From Pseudomonas bohemica (lineage in GTDB: Bacteria; Pseudomonadota; Gammaproteobacteria; Pseudomonadales; Pseudomonadaceae): a DNA stretch of 64,000 nt. A program made the translations under genes and the position numbers. The notes below the pieces were generated by a model. That model saw only the letters and a list, made by a program, of their open reading frames with translations, did no database searches and was not told the origin of the DNA. Numbering within the stretch: the first letter of the stretch is position 1; the number at the start of each line of letters is the position of its first letter. Shown one piece after another: positions 26,312 through 36,174 of this stretch. The stretch covers positions 101,642 to 165,641 of the forward strand of contig NZ_NKHL01000114.1 in the NCBI RefSeq assembly GCF_002934685.1. Direction: 5' to 3'.

Positions 26312-27314
26312 TGAGGCGCTCGCCTCTGCCGATGTGGTTCGGCGTCAGCTGGATGTGTTGGAACCGCGGTTGATCGACGTTGCACAGCGTCTGCGCAAGT
26401 CTGAACCGCAGGTGATTGTGTCGGTGGCCAGAGGCAGTTCCGATCACGCCGCCAGCTACTTTGCCTACCTGGCCATGCAGCTCACGGGGGTGCCGGTGGC
26501 GTCGCTACCGATGTCGGTGGTGACCCTGCACGGCTCTGCGATGCGAGTTCAAGGCCAGGCCGCTATTGGCTTTTCGCAGTCGGGCCAGAGCCCCGATCTG
26601 GTGGACAGCCTGCGCAAACTGCGCGAGTGCGGCGCGCTGAGCATCGCCATGGTCAACGCCGAAGACTCGCCCCTCGAACAGGCATGCGAATACACGTTGC
26701 CGCTGAGCGCCGGACCCGAACTGAGCGTCGCTGCCACCAAAAGCTTCATTGCCACATTGAGCGCCAGCGCGCGTCTGGTGGCGCACTGGCAGCGGGACGT
26801 TCAGCTGTTGCAGGCCGGTCAGACATTGCCAGAACGCCTGCACGAAGCCGCGCGCCAGGACTGGTCGGCGGCCATCGATGCGCTGCGCGACTGTCAGCGC
26901 CTGATGGTGATTGGTCGTGGCACCGGCTTTGCCATCGCTCAGGAAGCGGCGCTGAAGTTCAAGGAAACCTCGGCGATTCAGGCCGAAGCCTTCAGCAGCG
27001 CAGAAGTGCGGCACGGCCCGATGGCGCTGGTCGACGATCAATATCCATTGCTGATTTTCGCGACTCGCGGCGCCGAACAGGACAGCTTACTCACGCTGGC
27101 CGCCGACATGCGTCAACACGGTGCCAAGGTATTGCTGGCGGCCCCGGAAGACATTGCGCAACGTGATCTGACACTGACCCGCGCCGATCATCCGGCGCTC
27201 GATCCGATCCTCGCCGTCCAGAGTTTCTACGTGATGGCCGCTGGCCTGGCCGAGGCACGGGGAATGGACCCGGATCAGCCGCGACACCTGAGCAAAGTCA
27301 CTAAAACCCGTTGA
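26292..27314 (+). CDS. Glucosamine-6-phosphate deaminase, SIS-domain type (NagB-II)
   Basis: 340 residues with two SIS domains: the first with VSVARGSSDHAASYF and GFSQSGQSPDLVDSL, the second with MVIGRGTGFAIAQEAALKFKETSAIQAEAFSSAEVRHGP. It resembles the isomerase half of GlmS without the glutamine amidotransferase domain, as in NagB-II/AgaS-type deaminases. It would convert GlcN-6-P to fructose-6-P and ammonia. Start TTG 26292 has AGGAG at 6-base spacing; ATG 26304 is the alternative. No classical NagB is seen in the window, so this gene probably fills that step. Confidence 0.88.
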   Translation: MNSKMLDEALASADVVRRQLDVLEPRLIDVAQRLRKSEPQVIVSVARGSSDHAASYFAYLAMQLTGVPVASLPMSVVTLHGSAMRVQGQAAIGFSQSGQSPDLVDSLRKLRECGALSIAMVNAEDSPLEQACEYTLPLSAGPELSVAATKSFIATLSASARLVAHWQRDVQLLQAGQTLPERLHEAARQDWSAAIDALRDCQRLMVIGRGTGFAIAQEAALKFKETSAIQAEAFSSAEVRHGPMALVDDQYPLLIFATRGAEQDSLLTLAADMRQHGAKVLLAAPEDIAQRDLTLTRADHPALDPILAVQSFYVMAAGLAEARGMDPDQPRHLSKVTKTR

Positions 27315-27353
27315 TTCCGCGCCGCTTCGACCGACGCCTGCAAGGACAATGTC

Positions 27354-29891
27354 ATGCATAAGAATAATCAAATGACGTTCAGCGCCCCGTTCAGCGGAGC
27401 GGTATTGGAACTGGCCACGATTCCCGACCTGGTATTCGCCGAGGGCGCGTTGGGTGACGGTCTAGCCATCGACCCGCTGGACGATGTGCTGCACGCGCCG
27501 TTCGCCGGGGTGGTCATCAATGTCGCGCGTACTCGCCACGCCGTAAACCTGCGAGCCGACAACGGCAGCGAATGGCTGCTGCATGTGGGCATCGACACCG
27601 TAGGCTTGGGTGGCGAGGGTTTTGAGGCGTTGGTAAAGGACGGTCAGAGGATAAAGGAAGGCCAGCCGTTGCTGCGCTTCGAGCTGGACAAGGTCGCACG
27701 TAACAGCCGCAGCCTGGTCAGCCCGCTGGTTCTGCTCAATGGCGACCGGTTCAGCCTGACGCCTGTCCGCGGCTATGGCTCAGTCAACGTCGGCGAGCTT
27801 CTGCTGACGGTCACAGCATTGACCCAGACCGCTGAAGACGCCCCAAGTACCGACGTGCGCGCCAGACAAGCCAGAGGCAGCATTCGTGTTGCCCACCATG
27901 GCGGCCTGCACGCCCGCCCCGCCGCGCTGGTACGTCAGACCGCTCGCCAGTTCGCCTGCCATGTCGAACTGCATTTCGCCGGCGCCCGCGCCTCGACCGA
28001 CAGCGTCACCGGGCTGATGGGACTCGGCGTTGCCGAGCAAGACGAAGTGGAAGTGGTGTGTCTGGGCCACGACAGCGAGGTCGCGTTGCAGGCACTGCTC
28101 AAGGCGTTGTCGACACCCTCGCCGGACGAAAAACCGCCAGTGGCCGCTCTGCCGCTCCGTACCTCAACGCAGTCTGAAGCCGGGGTGTTGAGCGGCGTCA
28201 TTGCTTCTCCCGGTCTGGTCAGCGGCCCGCTGTTCCGGCTCGACACCCTTGAGCTGGAAGAAGATTCAGGTGGACATCGCCCTGACGAGCAACGTCAGAT
28301 TCTGAGCGAAGCGCTAGTGCAGGTACGTGCCGACATCGGCAGTTCTCTGGATCATGATCATCACGAACAGAGCGCGATCTTCGCCACTCACCTGGCAATG
28401 CTCGAAGACCCCGCGCTGCTCGACGCCGCCTATGATGCCATTGCTCAAGGTCACAGCGCGGCGCACGCCTGGAGCGAGGCGGTACTGGTTCAATGCACGG
28501 TGCTGGAGACACTCGGCAATGCGTTACTCGCCGAACGCGCCAACGATCTTCGCGACCTGCGTCAGCGCCTGCTGCTGACACTGCTTGGGGATGCCCGCAA
28601 TGTCGAAGTTCCAGCCGGCGCGATCGTCGTCGCTCGCGAGCTGACACCCTCCGACCTGTTAATGCTGGCGCAATGCGCAATCGGCGGGATTTGCATGGCC
28701 GAAGGTGGCGCTACGTCTCACGTCGCCATTCTTGCCCGCAGCAAGGGCTTGCCTTGTCTGGTGGCGCTGGGCGCCGGTGTGCTCGATGTTGCAGCGGGCC
28801 AGGAAGTGGTGCTGGACGCCGACCACGCTCGTCTTGAACTCAAGCCCGACGCGGCACGCCTGCAAGAAATTCAGACCCTTCGCACGCAACGCTTCGAACA
28901 ACGCCAACGTCAACAGCAACACGCGCATCTTCCCGCACAGACCCAGGACGGCGCGAGCGTCGATATCGCCGCCAACGTCGCCTCCCGAGGTGATGCCGAA
29001 AATGCACAACTCAACGGCGCGGACGGCGTGGGCCTGCTGCGCACCGAATTCCTCTTTGTCGACCGCAGCACCGCGCCAACCGAAGACGAACAGCTGTCGG
29101 CCTATCAAGCGGTGCTCGACGCGATGCCGGAAAAACCGGTGATCATCCGCACCATCGACGTCGGTGGCGACAAGCAACTCGAGTACCTGCCATTACCTGT
29201 CGAAGCCAACCCGGTGCTGGGGCTGCGGGGGATCCGTCTCGGTCAGGCGCGTCCCGAGCTGCTTGACCAGCAACTGCGCGCATTGCTGCGGGTCAAGCCT
29301 CTGGCGCGATGCCGCATTCTGTTGCCGATGATCACAAAAGTCGGCGAGTTGCTGGCGGTGCGGGCACGGATCGACGAGCTGGCTCAGGAAGCAGGCATCA
29401 GCGAACGCCCTGAACTGGGCGTGATGGTCGAAGTACCCTCCGCTGCCTTGTTGGCCGGACAACTGGCCGAGCACGCGGATTTTCTGTCCATCGGCACCAA
29501 CGACCTGTCGCAATACACCCTGGCGATGGATCGCGACCATGCCGGACTTGCCGCGCGCGTTGACGCTCTGCATCCCGCACTGTTGCGGCTGATCGCCATG
29601 ACTTGCAGCGCTGCCGAAAGCAAAGGCCGCTGGGTGGGCGTGTGCGGCGCGCTGGCGTCGGATCCTCTGGCGACAGCCGCTTTGATCGGGCTGGGTGTAC
29701 GGGAATTGTCGGTGAGTCCGCCCCAGGTCGCTGAAATCAAGGCACAGGTGCGCGAACTGGACACCCGCCAATGTCAGGCCCTGGCTCAGCATCTGCTGGG
29801 GCTGAGCAGCGCCGAGGATGTACGCGCGGCCTGCAGCATCTTTCAGACACAAGCCCTGACACGCAGCGCTGTTGCTGTACAGAACGCCTGA
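27354..29891 (+). CDS. PTS EIIA-HPr-EI fusion (multiphosphoryl transfer protein)
   Basis: 845 residues. The N-terminal EIIA-Glc-like domain (about 8-150) has phospho-His77 in WLLHVGID. The HPr domain (about 175-260) has phospho-His186 in GGLHARPAALV. Enzyme I (about 285-840) has phospho-His456 in GGATSHVAILARSKGLPC, the PEP-binding GADGVGLLRTEFLF, and the C-terminal VCGALASDP. It carries phosphate from PEP all the way to the EIIB of the next gene. The EIICB gene next to it lacks EIIA, so the two form a complete GlcNAc PTS. Confidence 0.95.
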   Translation: MHKNNQMTFSAPFSGAVLELATIPDLVFAEGALGDGLAIDPLDDVLHAPFAGVVINVARTRHAVNLRADNGSEWLLHVGIDTVGLGGEGFEALVKDGQRIKEGQPLLRFELDKVARNSRSLVSPLVLLNGDRFSLTPVRGYGSVNVGELLLTVTALTQTAEDAPSTDVRARQARGSIRVAHHGGLHARPAALVRQTARQFACHVELHFAGARASTDSVTGLMGLGVAEQDEVEVVCLGHDSEVALQALLKALSTPSPDEKPPVAALPLRTSTQSEAGVLSGVIASPGLVSGPLFRLDTLELEEDSGGHRPDEQRQILSEALVQVRADIGSSLDHDHHEQSAIFATHLAMLEDPALLDAAYDAIAQGHSAAHAWSEAVLVQCTVLETLGNALLAERANDLRDLRQRLLLTLLGDARNVEVPAGAIVVARELTPSDLLMLAQCAIGGICMAEGGATSHVAILARSKGLPCLVALGAGVLDVAAGQEVVLDADHARLELKPDAARLQEIQTLRTQRFEQRQRQQQHAHLPAQTQDGASVDIAANVASRGDAENAQLNGADGVGLLRTEFLFVDRSTAPTEDEQLSAYQAVLDAMPEKPVIIRTIDVGGDKQLEYLPLPVEANPVLGLRGIRLGQARPELLDQQLRALLRVKPLARCRILLPMITKVGELLAVRARIDELAQEAGISERPELGVMVEVPSAALLAGQLAEHADFLSIGTNDLSQYTLAMDRDHAGLAARVDALHPALLRLIAMTCSAAESKGRWVGVCGALASDPLATAALIGLGVRELSVSPPQVAEIKAQVRELDTRQCQALAQHLLGLSSAEDVRAACSIFQTQALTRSAVAVQNA

Positions 29892-29942
29892 GGCCCTGAC
29901 CTCAAGAACAAGAAAACAACCAGAACCCCAAGGAGAGACGCC

Positions 29943-31634
29943 GTGTACCAACACTTCATCGAAGGGTTACAGCGACTGGGCCGGGCGTTGATGCTGCCCA
30001 TCGCGATTCTGCCGATTGCAGGTCTCTTGCTGCGTCTGGGCGACACCGATCTGCTGGACGTCGCCATCATCCACTCGGCCGGTAACGCGATCTTCAGTAA
30101 CCTGGCGCTGATCTTCGCCATCGGTATCGCCGTGGGTTTTGCCCGCGACAACAATGGCACCGCCGGGCTGGCGGGGGCGATTGGTTATCTGGTGATGACC
30201 TCGACGCTCAAGGTGCTCGACCCGCACATCGACATGGGTATGCTCGCCGGCATCATCGCCGGGCTGTTGGGCGGCGCGATGTATAACCGATTCAAGGAAA
30301 TTGCCCTGCCGGAGTATCTGGCGTTCTTCGGCGGCCGACGATTCGTGCCGATCGTGACCGGGTTGTCGGCGGTGGTGCTGGGACTTTTGTTTGGCCTGAT
30401 CTGGCCGCCGGTTCAGCAAGGCATTAATACGCTGGGCCAATTGATGCTGGAAAGCGGCAGCATCGGCGCGTTCTTCTTTGGCGTGATGAACCGCATCCTG
30501 ATCATCACCGGGCTGCATCACATCCTGAATAACCTGGTGTGGTTCGTCTTCGGCAGCTTTACCGACCCGGAAACCGGGCGTGCGGTCACGGGCGATCTGG
30601 CGCGCTATTTCGCCGGTGATCCTCATGCGGGCCAATTCATGACCGGGATGTTCCCGATGATGATCTTCGGCCTGCCCGCTGCGTGTCTTGCGATGTACCG
30701 CAACGCGCTGCCGGAGCAACGCAAGCTGATCGGCGGGATTCTGCTGTCGATGGCGCTGACCTCGGCGCTGACGGGGGTGACCGAACCCATCGAGTTCGCC
30801 TTCATGTTCCTCGCGCCGATGCTGTATGTGCTGCACGCTCTGTTGACCGGGCTTTCCATGGCACTGGCGAACATGCTGAACATTCATTTGGGCTTCACCT
30901 TTTCCGGCGGCGCGATCGACATGGCACTGGGCTGGGGCAAGTCCACCAATGGCTGGCTGGTGTTCCCGCTGGGCCTGGCCTACGCGCTGGTTTATTACGT
31001 GGTGTTCGACCAATGCATAAAGCGCTTCAACCTCAGAACGCCCGGACGTGAGCAGGTCCCCGTCAGCATCTCCCACGTTGCGCAAAGTGACCGAGCAGGC
31101 GCGTACATTCAGGCATTGGGTGGCGCTGAAAACCTGCTGGGGATAGACGCTTGTACCACCCGGCTGCGTCTGCAACTGGCCGATCGCAGCAAGGCACTGG
31201 ACGTTGAACTGAAGGCGCTGGGTGCGATGGCGGTGGTGCGTCCGGGTAATGCGGGGAGTTTGCAGGTGGTGGTCGGGCCAATGGCCGACGGGCTCGCAGA
31301 TGAGCTGCGCAATGCCCTGCCCCATGCGGCAAAATCGCCTGTTGCCGCTGTTCAGACAGAGCCCGAAACCCGCCAACCTGTGGATGTCGCGCAAGCTGCG
31401 CAATGGTTCAAGGCGTTAGGTGGCAAGGGCATGGTGGACGTGGAGTGCGTGGCCATGACACGCCTGCGGGTGCAGCTCAAGGATGGGCAATCGCTGGCGG
31501 CCGTTCAGCTGGAAGCGTTGGGATCGCAAGGGGTTAGAAGCCTGGGCAACGGGGTATGGCACGTATTGGTCGGGGATGGCGCTCAGGGGTTGAGCGAGGC
31601 GTTGCGGGGTTTTATGGAGGTGAGGAAGACTTAA
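29943..31634 (+). CDS. nagE: PTS N-acetylglucosamine transporter EIICB with a second, degenerate EIIB
   Basis: 563 residues. The EIIC membrane domain (about 1-365) has conserved GLHHILNNLVWF, PMMIFGLPAA and GVTEPIEFAFMF. The first EIIB domain (about 385-460) has phospho-Cys404 in IDACTTRLRL. A second EIIB-like domain (about 485-560) has ECVAMTRLRV, in which Ala504 occupies the phospho-Cys position (a Cys lies two residues earlier). It imports GlcNAc as GlcNAc-6-P, feeding NagA. It ends the nag operon and is followed by a REP pair. Confidence 0.94.
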   Translation: MYQHFIEGLQRLGRALMLPIAILPIAGLLLRLGDTDLLDVAIIHSAGNAIFSNLALIFAIGIAVGFARDNNGTAGLAGAIGYLVMTSTLKVLDPHIDMGMLAGIIAGLLGGAMYNRFKEIALPEYLAFFGGRRFVPIVTGLSAVVLGLLFGLIWPPVQQGINTLGQLMLESGSIGAFFFGVMNRILIITGLHHILNNLVWFVFGSFTDPETGRAVTGDLARYFAGDPHAGQFMTGMFPMMIFGLPAACLAMYRNALPEQRKLIGGILLSMALTSALTGVTEPIEFAFMFLAPMLYVLHALLTGLSMALANMLNIHLGFTFSGGAIDMALGWGKSTNGWLVFPLGLAYALVYYVVFDQCIKRFNLRTPGREQVPVSISHVAQSDRAGAYIQALGGAENLLGIDACTTRLRLQLADRSKALDVELKALGAMAVVRPGNAGSLQVVVGPMADGLADELRNALPHAAKSPVAAVQTEPETRQPVDVAQAAQWFKALGGKGMVDVECVAMTRLRVQLKDGQSLAAVQLEALGSQGVRSLGNGVWHVLVGDGAQGLSEALRGFMEVRKT

Positions 31635-31647
31635 GCATCCTCTAGGA

Positions 31648-31731
31648 TGCGCGCTTCCCGCGATTGCGATCTGTCGGTAACGCATTGGGTAACTGACACA
31701 CCGCAATCGCGGGCAAGCGCGCTCCTACAAG
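31648..31731. repeat. REP pair (GCGCGCTTnCCCGCGATTGCG type)
   Basis: GCGCGCTTCCCGCGATTGCG and its inverse CGCAATCGCGGGCAAGCGCGCTCCTAC flank about 40 bases between the convergent nagE and the NIF3-like gene. It could act as a transcription barrier. Confidence 0.75.
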
Positions 31732-31744
31732 ATACATTGCAAGC

Positions 31745-32056
31745 TTAAAAATCCGCCAATTTCCAGACTTCATAAGCCGGTGTTTCGTAGGGGTGGCTGA
31801 TCTTCAGCGCAGCAACCGCCTGCTTGATCAACTCATCGGCGACGACCAACTCGACCTTCCATTCCTCGACGTACTCGATCTCGCCCGCCTGCCCAATGAA
31901 CGGCTGACTGCCGTCCAAAGGGCGAAACTGACCTTGGCCGAGCACCTGCCATGAGCAGCAGTCATAAGCGCCAATTCGCCCCGCACCGGTGGCGAACAAT
32001 GCGCTCTTGACCTGCTCCACATGGCTGGCTGGAACGAAGAAGGCGAGCTTGTACAT
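31745..32056 (-). CDS. NIF3/YqfO-like C-terminal-domain protein
   Basis: 103 residues starting MYKLAFFVPASHVEQVKSALFATGAGRIGAYDCCSW and ending SHPYETPAYEVWKL. This is the CutA/PII-like insert domain of YqfO/NIF3 proteins occurring alone, a common stand-alone protein in Pseudomonas. Function unknown. It begins 5 bases after the purL stop on the same strand, so it is probably co-transcribed with purL. Confidence 0.85.
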   Translation of the reverse strand: MYKLAFFVPASHVEQVKSALFATGAGRIGAYDCCSWQVLGQGQFRPLDGSQPFIGQAGEIEYVEEWKVELVVADELIKQAVAALKISHPYETPAYEVWKLADF

Positions 32057-32061
32057 CCCGA

Positions 32062-35000
32062 TCAGTTAACCCAAACCCGCGCATTGCGGAACATCCGCAT
32101 CCAAGCGCCATCTTCAGCCCACTCATCCGGACGCCAGGAGTTGCCCACAGCGCGGAATACGCGCTCTGGGTGCGGCATCATGATGGTGACGCGACCGTCG
32201 CGGGTGGTCAGGCCGGTGATACCACGCGGCGAGCCGTTCGGGTTGGCCGGATAGGCCTCGGTGACCTTGCCGTGGTTGTCGACGAAGCGCATCGCCACGG
32301 TGCCGGACAGATCGCTTTCCAGCAGCGCCTCAGGCGATTTGAATTCCGCATGACCTTCGCCGTGAGCGATGGCAATCGGCATACGGGAGCCCGCCATGCC
32401 TTGCAGGAAGATCGACGCCGACTTCTGGATTTCGACCATCGCCACGCGCCCTTCGAACTGCTCGGAGCGGTTGCGCACGAAGTGCGGCCAGAATTCGCTG
32501 CCCGGAATCAGTTCGCTGAGGTTGGACATCATCTGGCAACCGTTGCAAACGCCGAGCGCGAAGCTGTCGGTACGCTGGAAGAAGCCCTGGAATGCGTCGC
32601 GGGCACGGCTGTTGAACAGCGCGGACTTGGCCCAGCCCTCACCGGCGCCAAGCACGTCGCCGTAGGAGAAGCCGCCGCAGGCGACCAGGCCTTTGAAGTC
32701 GTTCAGGTCCACACGACCGGCGAGGATGTCGCTCATGTGGACGTCAACCGAGGCGAAGCCGGCGCGGTCGAAGGCTGCTGCCATTTCCACCTGACCGTTC
32801 ACGCCCTGCTCGCGCAGAACGGCGACCTGGGGCCGCACACCTTTCTTGATATAAGGCGCGGCGATGTCTTCGTTGACGTCATAGCCCAGCTTGACGCTCA
32901 GGCCCGGGTTGTCTTCTTCCAGCAGGGCGTCGAACTCCTGATCGGCGCAGTCGGCGTTGTCGCGCAGACGCTGGATCTGATAGCTCGTTTCGCTCCATTG
33001 ACGTTGCAGCAGACGACGGTCGCCCTTGAACAGCGCTTCGCCGTTCAGGCTGATGGTCACTTCGCCGTTGTTGAGCGGCTGACCGATCACCGCCACGCAG
33101 TCTTCGCCCAGGCCCGCAGCGCTGAACTGTGCGAGGACGACCGGAGTCGCGTCCTGACGCACCTGAATCACCGCACCCAGCTCTTCGTTGAAGAGGATGG
33201 CCGCGATTTTTTCACGCTTGCCGGTCAGGGTGTCCAGTTCCAGGTTCAGGCCGCAATGACCGGCGAAGGCCATTTCCAGCACGGTGGTCATCAGGCCGCC
33301 GTCGGAACGGTCGTGGTAGGCCAGCAGATGGCCGTCGGCGTTGAGGCCCTGAATCACGGCGAAAAAAGCCTTCAGGTCTTCAGCGTCATCGACGTCCGGC
33401 GCGGCTTTGCCAAGCTTGCCGTGGGTCTGCGCGAGGATCGACGCACCCATGCGGTTCTGACCACGACCGAGGTCGATCAGGATCAGGTCGGTAATGCCCT
33501 TGTCCATGCGCAGCTGTGGGGTCAGGGTGCTGCGGATATCAGTGACCGGCGCGAAGCCGGTGACGATCAGCGACAGCGGCGAAGTGACGGTTTTTTCCGC
33601 GCCTTCATCGCTCCAGCGGGTCTTCATGGACATCGAGTCCTTGCCCACCGGAATGGTGATGCCCAGCTCAGGGCACAGCTCCATGCCCACCGCTTTCACG
33701 GTGTCGTACAGACGCGCGTCTTCACCTGGGTGACCGGCAGCGGACATCCAGTTGGCCGACAGTTTGATGTCGGAAATCTTCTCGATGCGTGAGGCCGCGA
33801 TGTTGGTCAGGGTCTCGCCAATCGCCATGCGGCCGGACGCCGGTGCATCCAGCAGGGCCAGCGGCGTGCGCTCGCCCATGGCCATCGCTTCACCGGTGTA
33901 GACGTCGAAACTGGTGGCGGTCACGGCAACGTCAGCCACCGGAACTTGCCACGGGCCAACCATCTGATCGCGATTGACCAGACCGGTAATGCTGCGGTCG
34001 CCGATGGTAATCAGGAAGTTCTTGCTGGCAACGGCCGGGTGGTGCAGCACGCGCTGTACGCTTTCTTCCAGGTCCAGCGTGCTCGGGTCAAAATCGTCGC
34101 CAAGCTCCGCTTCGCGGCTGGCCGAACGGTGCATGCGCGGCGCCTTGCCCAGCAGCACTTCGAGCGGCATGTCCACGGGACTGTTGCCGAAGTGGCTGTC
34201 GGTGACGGTCAGTTGCGGCTCTTCGGTGGCTTCACCGACGACCGCGAACGGGCAGCGCTCACGTTCGCAGATGGCCTTGAAGCGCTCGAAATCAGGAGCG
34301 CTGACGGCCAGGACGTAACGTTCCTGCGACTCGTTGCTCCAGATTTCCAGCGGCGCCATGCCTGGCTCGTCGTTCGGCACGTTGCGCAGTTCGAAGCGAC
34401 CGCCGCGGCCGCCATCGTTGACCAGTTCCGGGAAGGCGTTGGACAGCCCGCCCGCGCCGACGTCGTGGACGAAGGAGATCGGGTTCTTGTCACCCAACTG
34501 CCAGCAACGGTCGATGACCTCCTGGCAACGGCGTTCCATTTCAGGGTTTTCACGCTGAACCGAAGCGAAGTCCAGATCGGCAGAGCTGGTACCAGTGGCC
34601 ATGGACGAGGCCGCGCCACCGCCCAGACCGATCAGCATGGCCGGGCCACCGAGCACGATCAGCTTGGCGCCGACGGTAATTTCGCCCTTCTGCACGTGCT
34701 CTTCACGGATATTGCCCATGCCGCCCGCCAGCATGATCGGCTTGTGGTATCCGCGGACTTCTTCGCCGTGAGGGGTATTGATGGATTGCTCGAACGTACG
34801 GAAATAGCCGGTCAGGGCCGGACGACCGAATTCATTGTTGAACGCCGCGCCGCCCAGCGGGCCCTCGATCATGATGTCCAACGGGGTAACGATGCGCTCG
34901 GGTTTGCCATAAGGCTTTTCCCAAGGCTGTTCGAAACCCGGAATGTTCAGGTTGGAAACAGTGAAGCCGGTCAGGCCCGCTTTCGGCTTGGCGCCACGGC

Positions 35001-35961
35001 CGGTTGCGCCTTCGTCGCGGATCTCGCCGCCGGAACCGGTGGATGCGCCCGGGAATGGAGCGATCGCCGTCGGGTGGTTGTGGGTCTCGACCTTCATCAG
35101 AATGTGCACCGGCTCCTGCACCGCGCCGTACTGACGGGTTTCAGGGTTCGGGAAGAAGCGGCCGGCGACGTTGCCGACGATCACCGAGGCGTTGTCCTTA
35201 TAAGCAGAAAGAACGCCCTCGTTATGCATCTGATAGGTGTTCTTGATCATGCCGAACAGGCTTTTTTCCTGGCTCTGGCCGTCGATGTCCCAACTGGCGT
35301 TGAAGATCTTGTGACGGCAGTGTTCGGAGTTCGCCTGGGCGAACATCATCAATTCGATGTCGTGCGGGTTGCGCTTGAGGCCAATGAACGCATCGACCAG
35401 ATAATCGATTTCGTCTTCGGCCAGGGCCAGGCCAAGCTCGACGTTGGCTTTTTCCAGCGCGGCACGACCGCCACCCAATACGTCGACAGCAGTAAGCGGC
35501 TTGGGCGTGGCGTGGCTGAACAGACCGGCGGCCTCTTCCAGCGCGCCCAGCACCAGCTGAGTCATGCGGTCGTGCAGGCTGTCGGCAATGAGCTGCGCGT
35601 CGGCGTCGCTAAACTGGCCTTCCACATAAAAGGCAATACCGCGCTCGATGCGTTGGATCCTGGTCAGGCTGCAGTTACGCGCGATATCGGTGGCCTTGCT
35701 CGACCACGGCGAAATGGTGCCGAAACGTGGCAACACCAGGAACAGACGACCGCGAGGCTCCTGAACCGGCACGCTCGGGCCGTATTTCAACAGTCGGGCA
35801 AGGACTTGCTGCTCGTCCTCGGTCAGGACGCCGGTAACCTCAGCGAAGTGGGCGAATTCAGCGTACAGGCCACTGACAGCCGGAACCTTATCGTTCAGCT
35901 GCTCAAGTAATTTCTTGTGGCGGAAGGCGGAAAGGGCGGGAGCACCACGCAGGATCAACAT
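32062..35961 (-). CDS. purL: Phosphoribosylformylglycinamidine synthase (large single-chain form)
   Basis: 1,299 residues from the ATG at 35961, starting MLILRGAPALSAFRHKKLLEQL. It makes FGAM from FGAR, glutamine and ATP. The two AIRS-like halves have NEFGRPALTGYFRTFEQ, GGMGNIREEHVQKGEI and GGGAASSMATG. The C-terminal class I glutamine amidotransferase has nucleophilic Cys in ALGVCNGCQM and the His-Glu pair in MMPHPERVFR. The length matches the gammaproteobacterial fused form. A longer in-frame start at 36006 lacks support. Confidence 0.97.
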   Translation of the reverse strand: MLILRGAPALSAFRHKKLLEQLNDKVPAVSGLYAEFAHFAEVTGVLTEDEQQVLARLLKYGPSVPVQEPRGRLFLVLPRFGTISPWSSKATDIARNCSLTRIQRIERGIAFYVEGQFSDADAQLIADSLHDRMTQLVLGALEEAAGLFSHATPKPLTAVDVLGGGRAALEKANVELGLALAEDEIDYLVDAFIGLKRNPHDIELMMFAQANSEHCRHKIFNASWDIDGQSQEKSLFGMIKNTYQMHNEGVLSAYKDNASVIVGNVAGRFFPNPETRQYGAVQEPVHILMKVETHNHPTAIAPFPGASTGSGGEIRDEGATGRGAKPKAGLTGFTVSNLNIPGFEQPWEKPYGKPERIVTPLDIMIEGPLGGAAFNNEFGRPALTGYFRTFEQSINTPHGEEVRGYHKPIMLAGGMGNIREEHVQKGEITVGAKLIVLGGPAMLIGLGGGAASSMATGTSSADLDFASVQRENPEMERRCQEVIDRCWQLGDKNPISFVHDVGAGGLSNAFPELVNDGGRGGRFELRNVPNDEPGMAPLEIWSNESQERYVLAVSAPDFERFKAICERERCPFAVVGEATEEPQLTVTDSHFGNSPVDMPLEVLLGKAPRMHRSASREAELGDDFDPSTLDLEESVQRVLHHPAVASKNFLITIGDRSITGLVNRDQMVGPWQVPVADVAVTATSFDVYTGEAMAMGERTPLALLDAPASGRMAIGETLTNIAASRIEKISDIKLSANWMSAAGHPGEDARLYDTVKAVGMELCPELGITIPVGKDSMSMKTRWSDEGAEKTVTSPLSLIVTGFAPVTDIRSTLTPQLRMDKGITDLILIDLGRGQNRMGASILAQTHGKLGKAAPDVDDAEDLKAFFAVIQGLNADGHLLAYHDRSDGGLMTTVLEMAFAGHCGLNLELDTLTGKREKIAAILFNEELGAVIQVRQDATPVVLAQFSAAGLGEDCVAVIGQPLNNGEVTISLNGEALFKGDRRLLQRQWSETSYQIQRLRDNADCADQEFDALLEEDNPGLSVKLGYDVNEDIAAPYIKKGVRPQVAVLREQGVNGQVEMAAAFDRAGFASVDVHMSDILAGRVDLNDFKGLVACGGFSYGDVLGAGEGWAKSALFNSRARDAFQGFFQRTDSFALGVCNGCQMMSNLSELIPGSEFWPHFVRNRSEQFEGRVAMVEIQKSASIFLQGMAGSRMPIAIAHGEGHAEFKSPEALLESDLSGTVAMRFVDNHGKVTEAYPANPNGSPRGITGLTTRDGRVTIMMPHPERVFRAVGNSWRPDEWAEDGAWMRMFRNARVWVN

Positions 35962-36174
35962 CGTCGGGACAGCCTCGGGAAGGGGGTGTGCTTTGAGGCC
36001 GTGCATTCTAGCCTAAACACGCCCTTTGAGCACCCGAAACGAAGGCCGCGACGCACCCGAATGTCGGTGCGAGATAGTTTCTTACAGTAAGAGGTAATAA
36101 AACCTCTTGCTCTATCAGACGCGACCCTCGCTGTCGAGATATGGCGGTTAGCGCGCTTTGCGTATACTGCACCG

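Noticed and set aside
33946..35910. 654-codon plus-strand ORF antisense to purL
   Set aside because: Shadow frame; purL is intact on the minus strand with all motifs.
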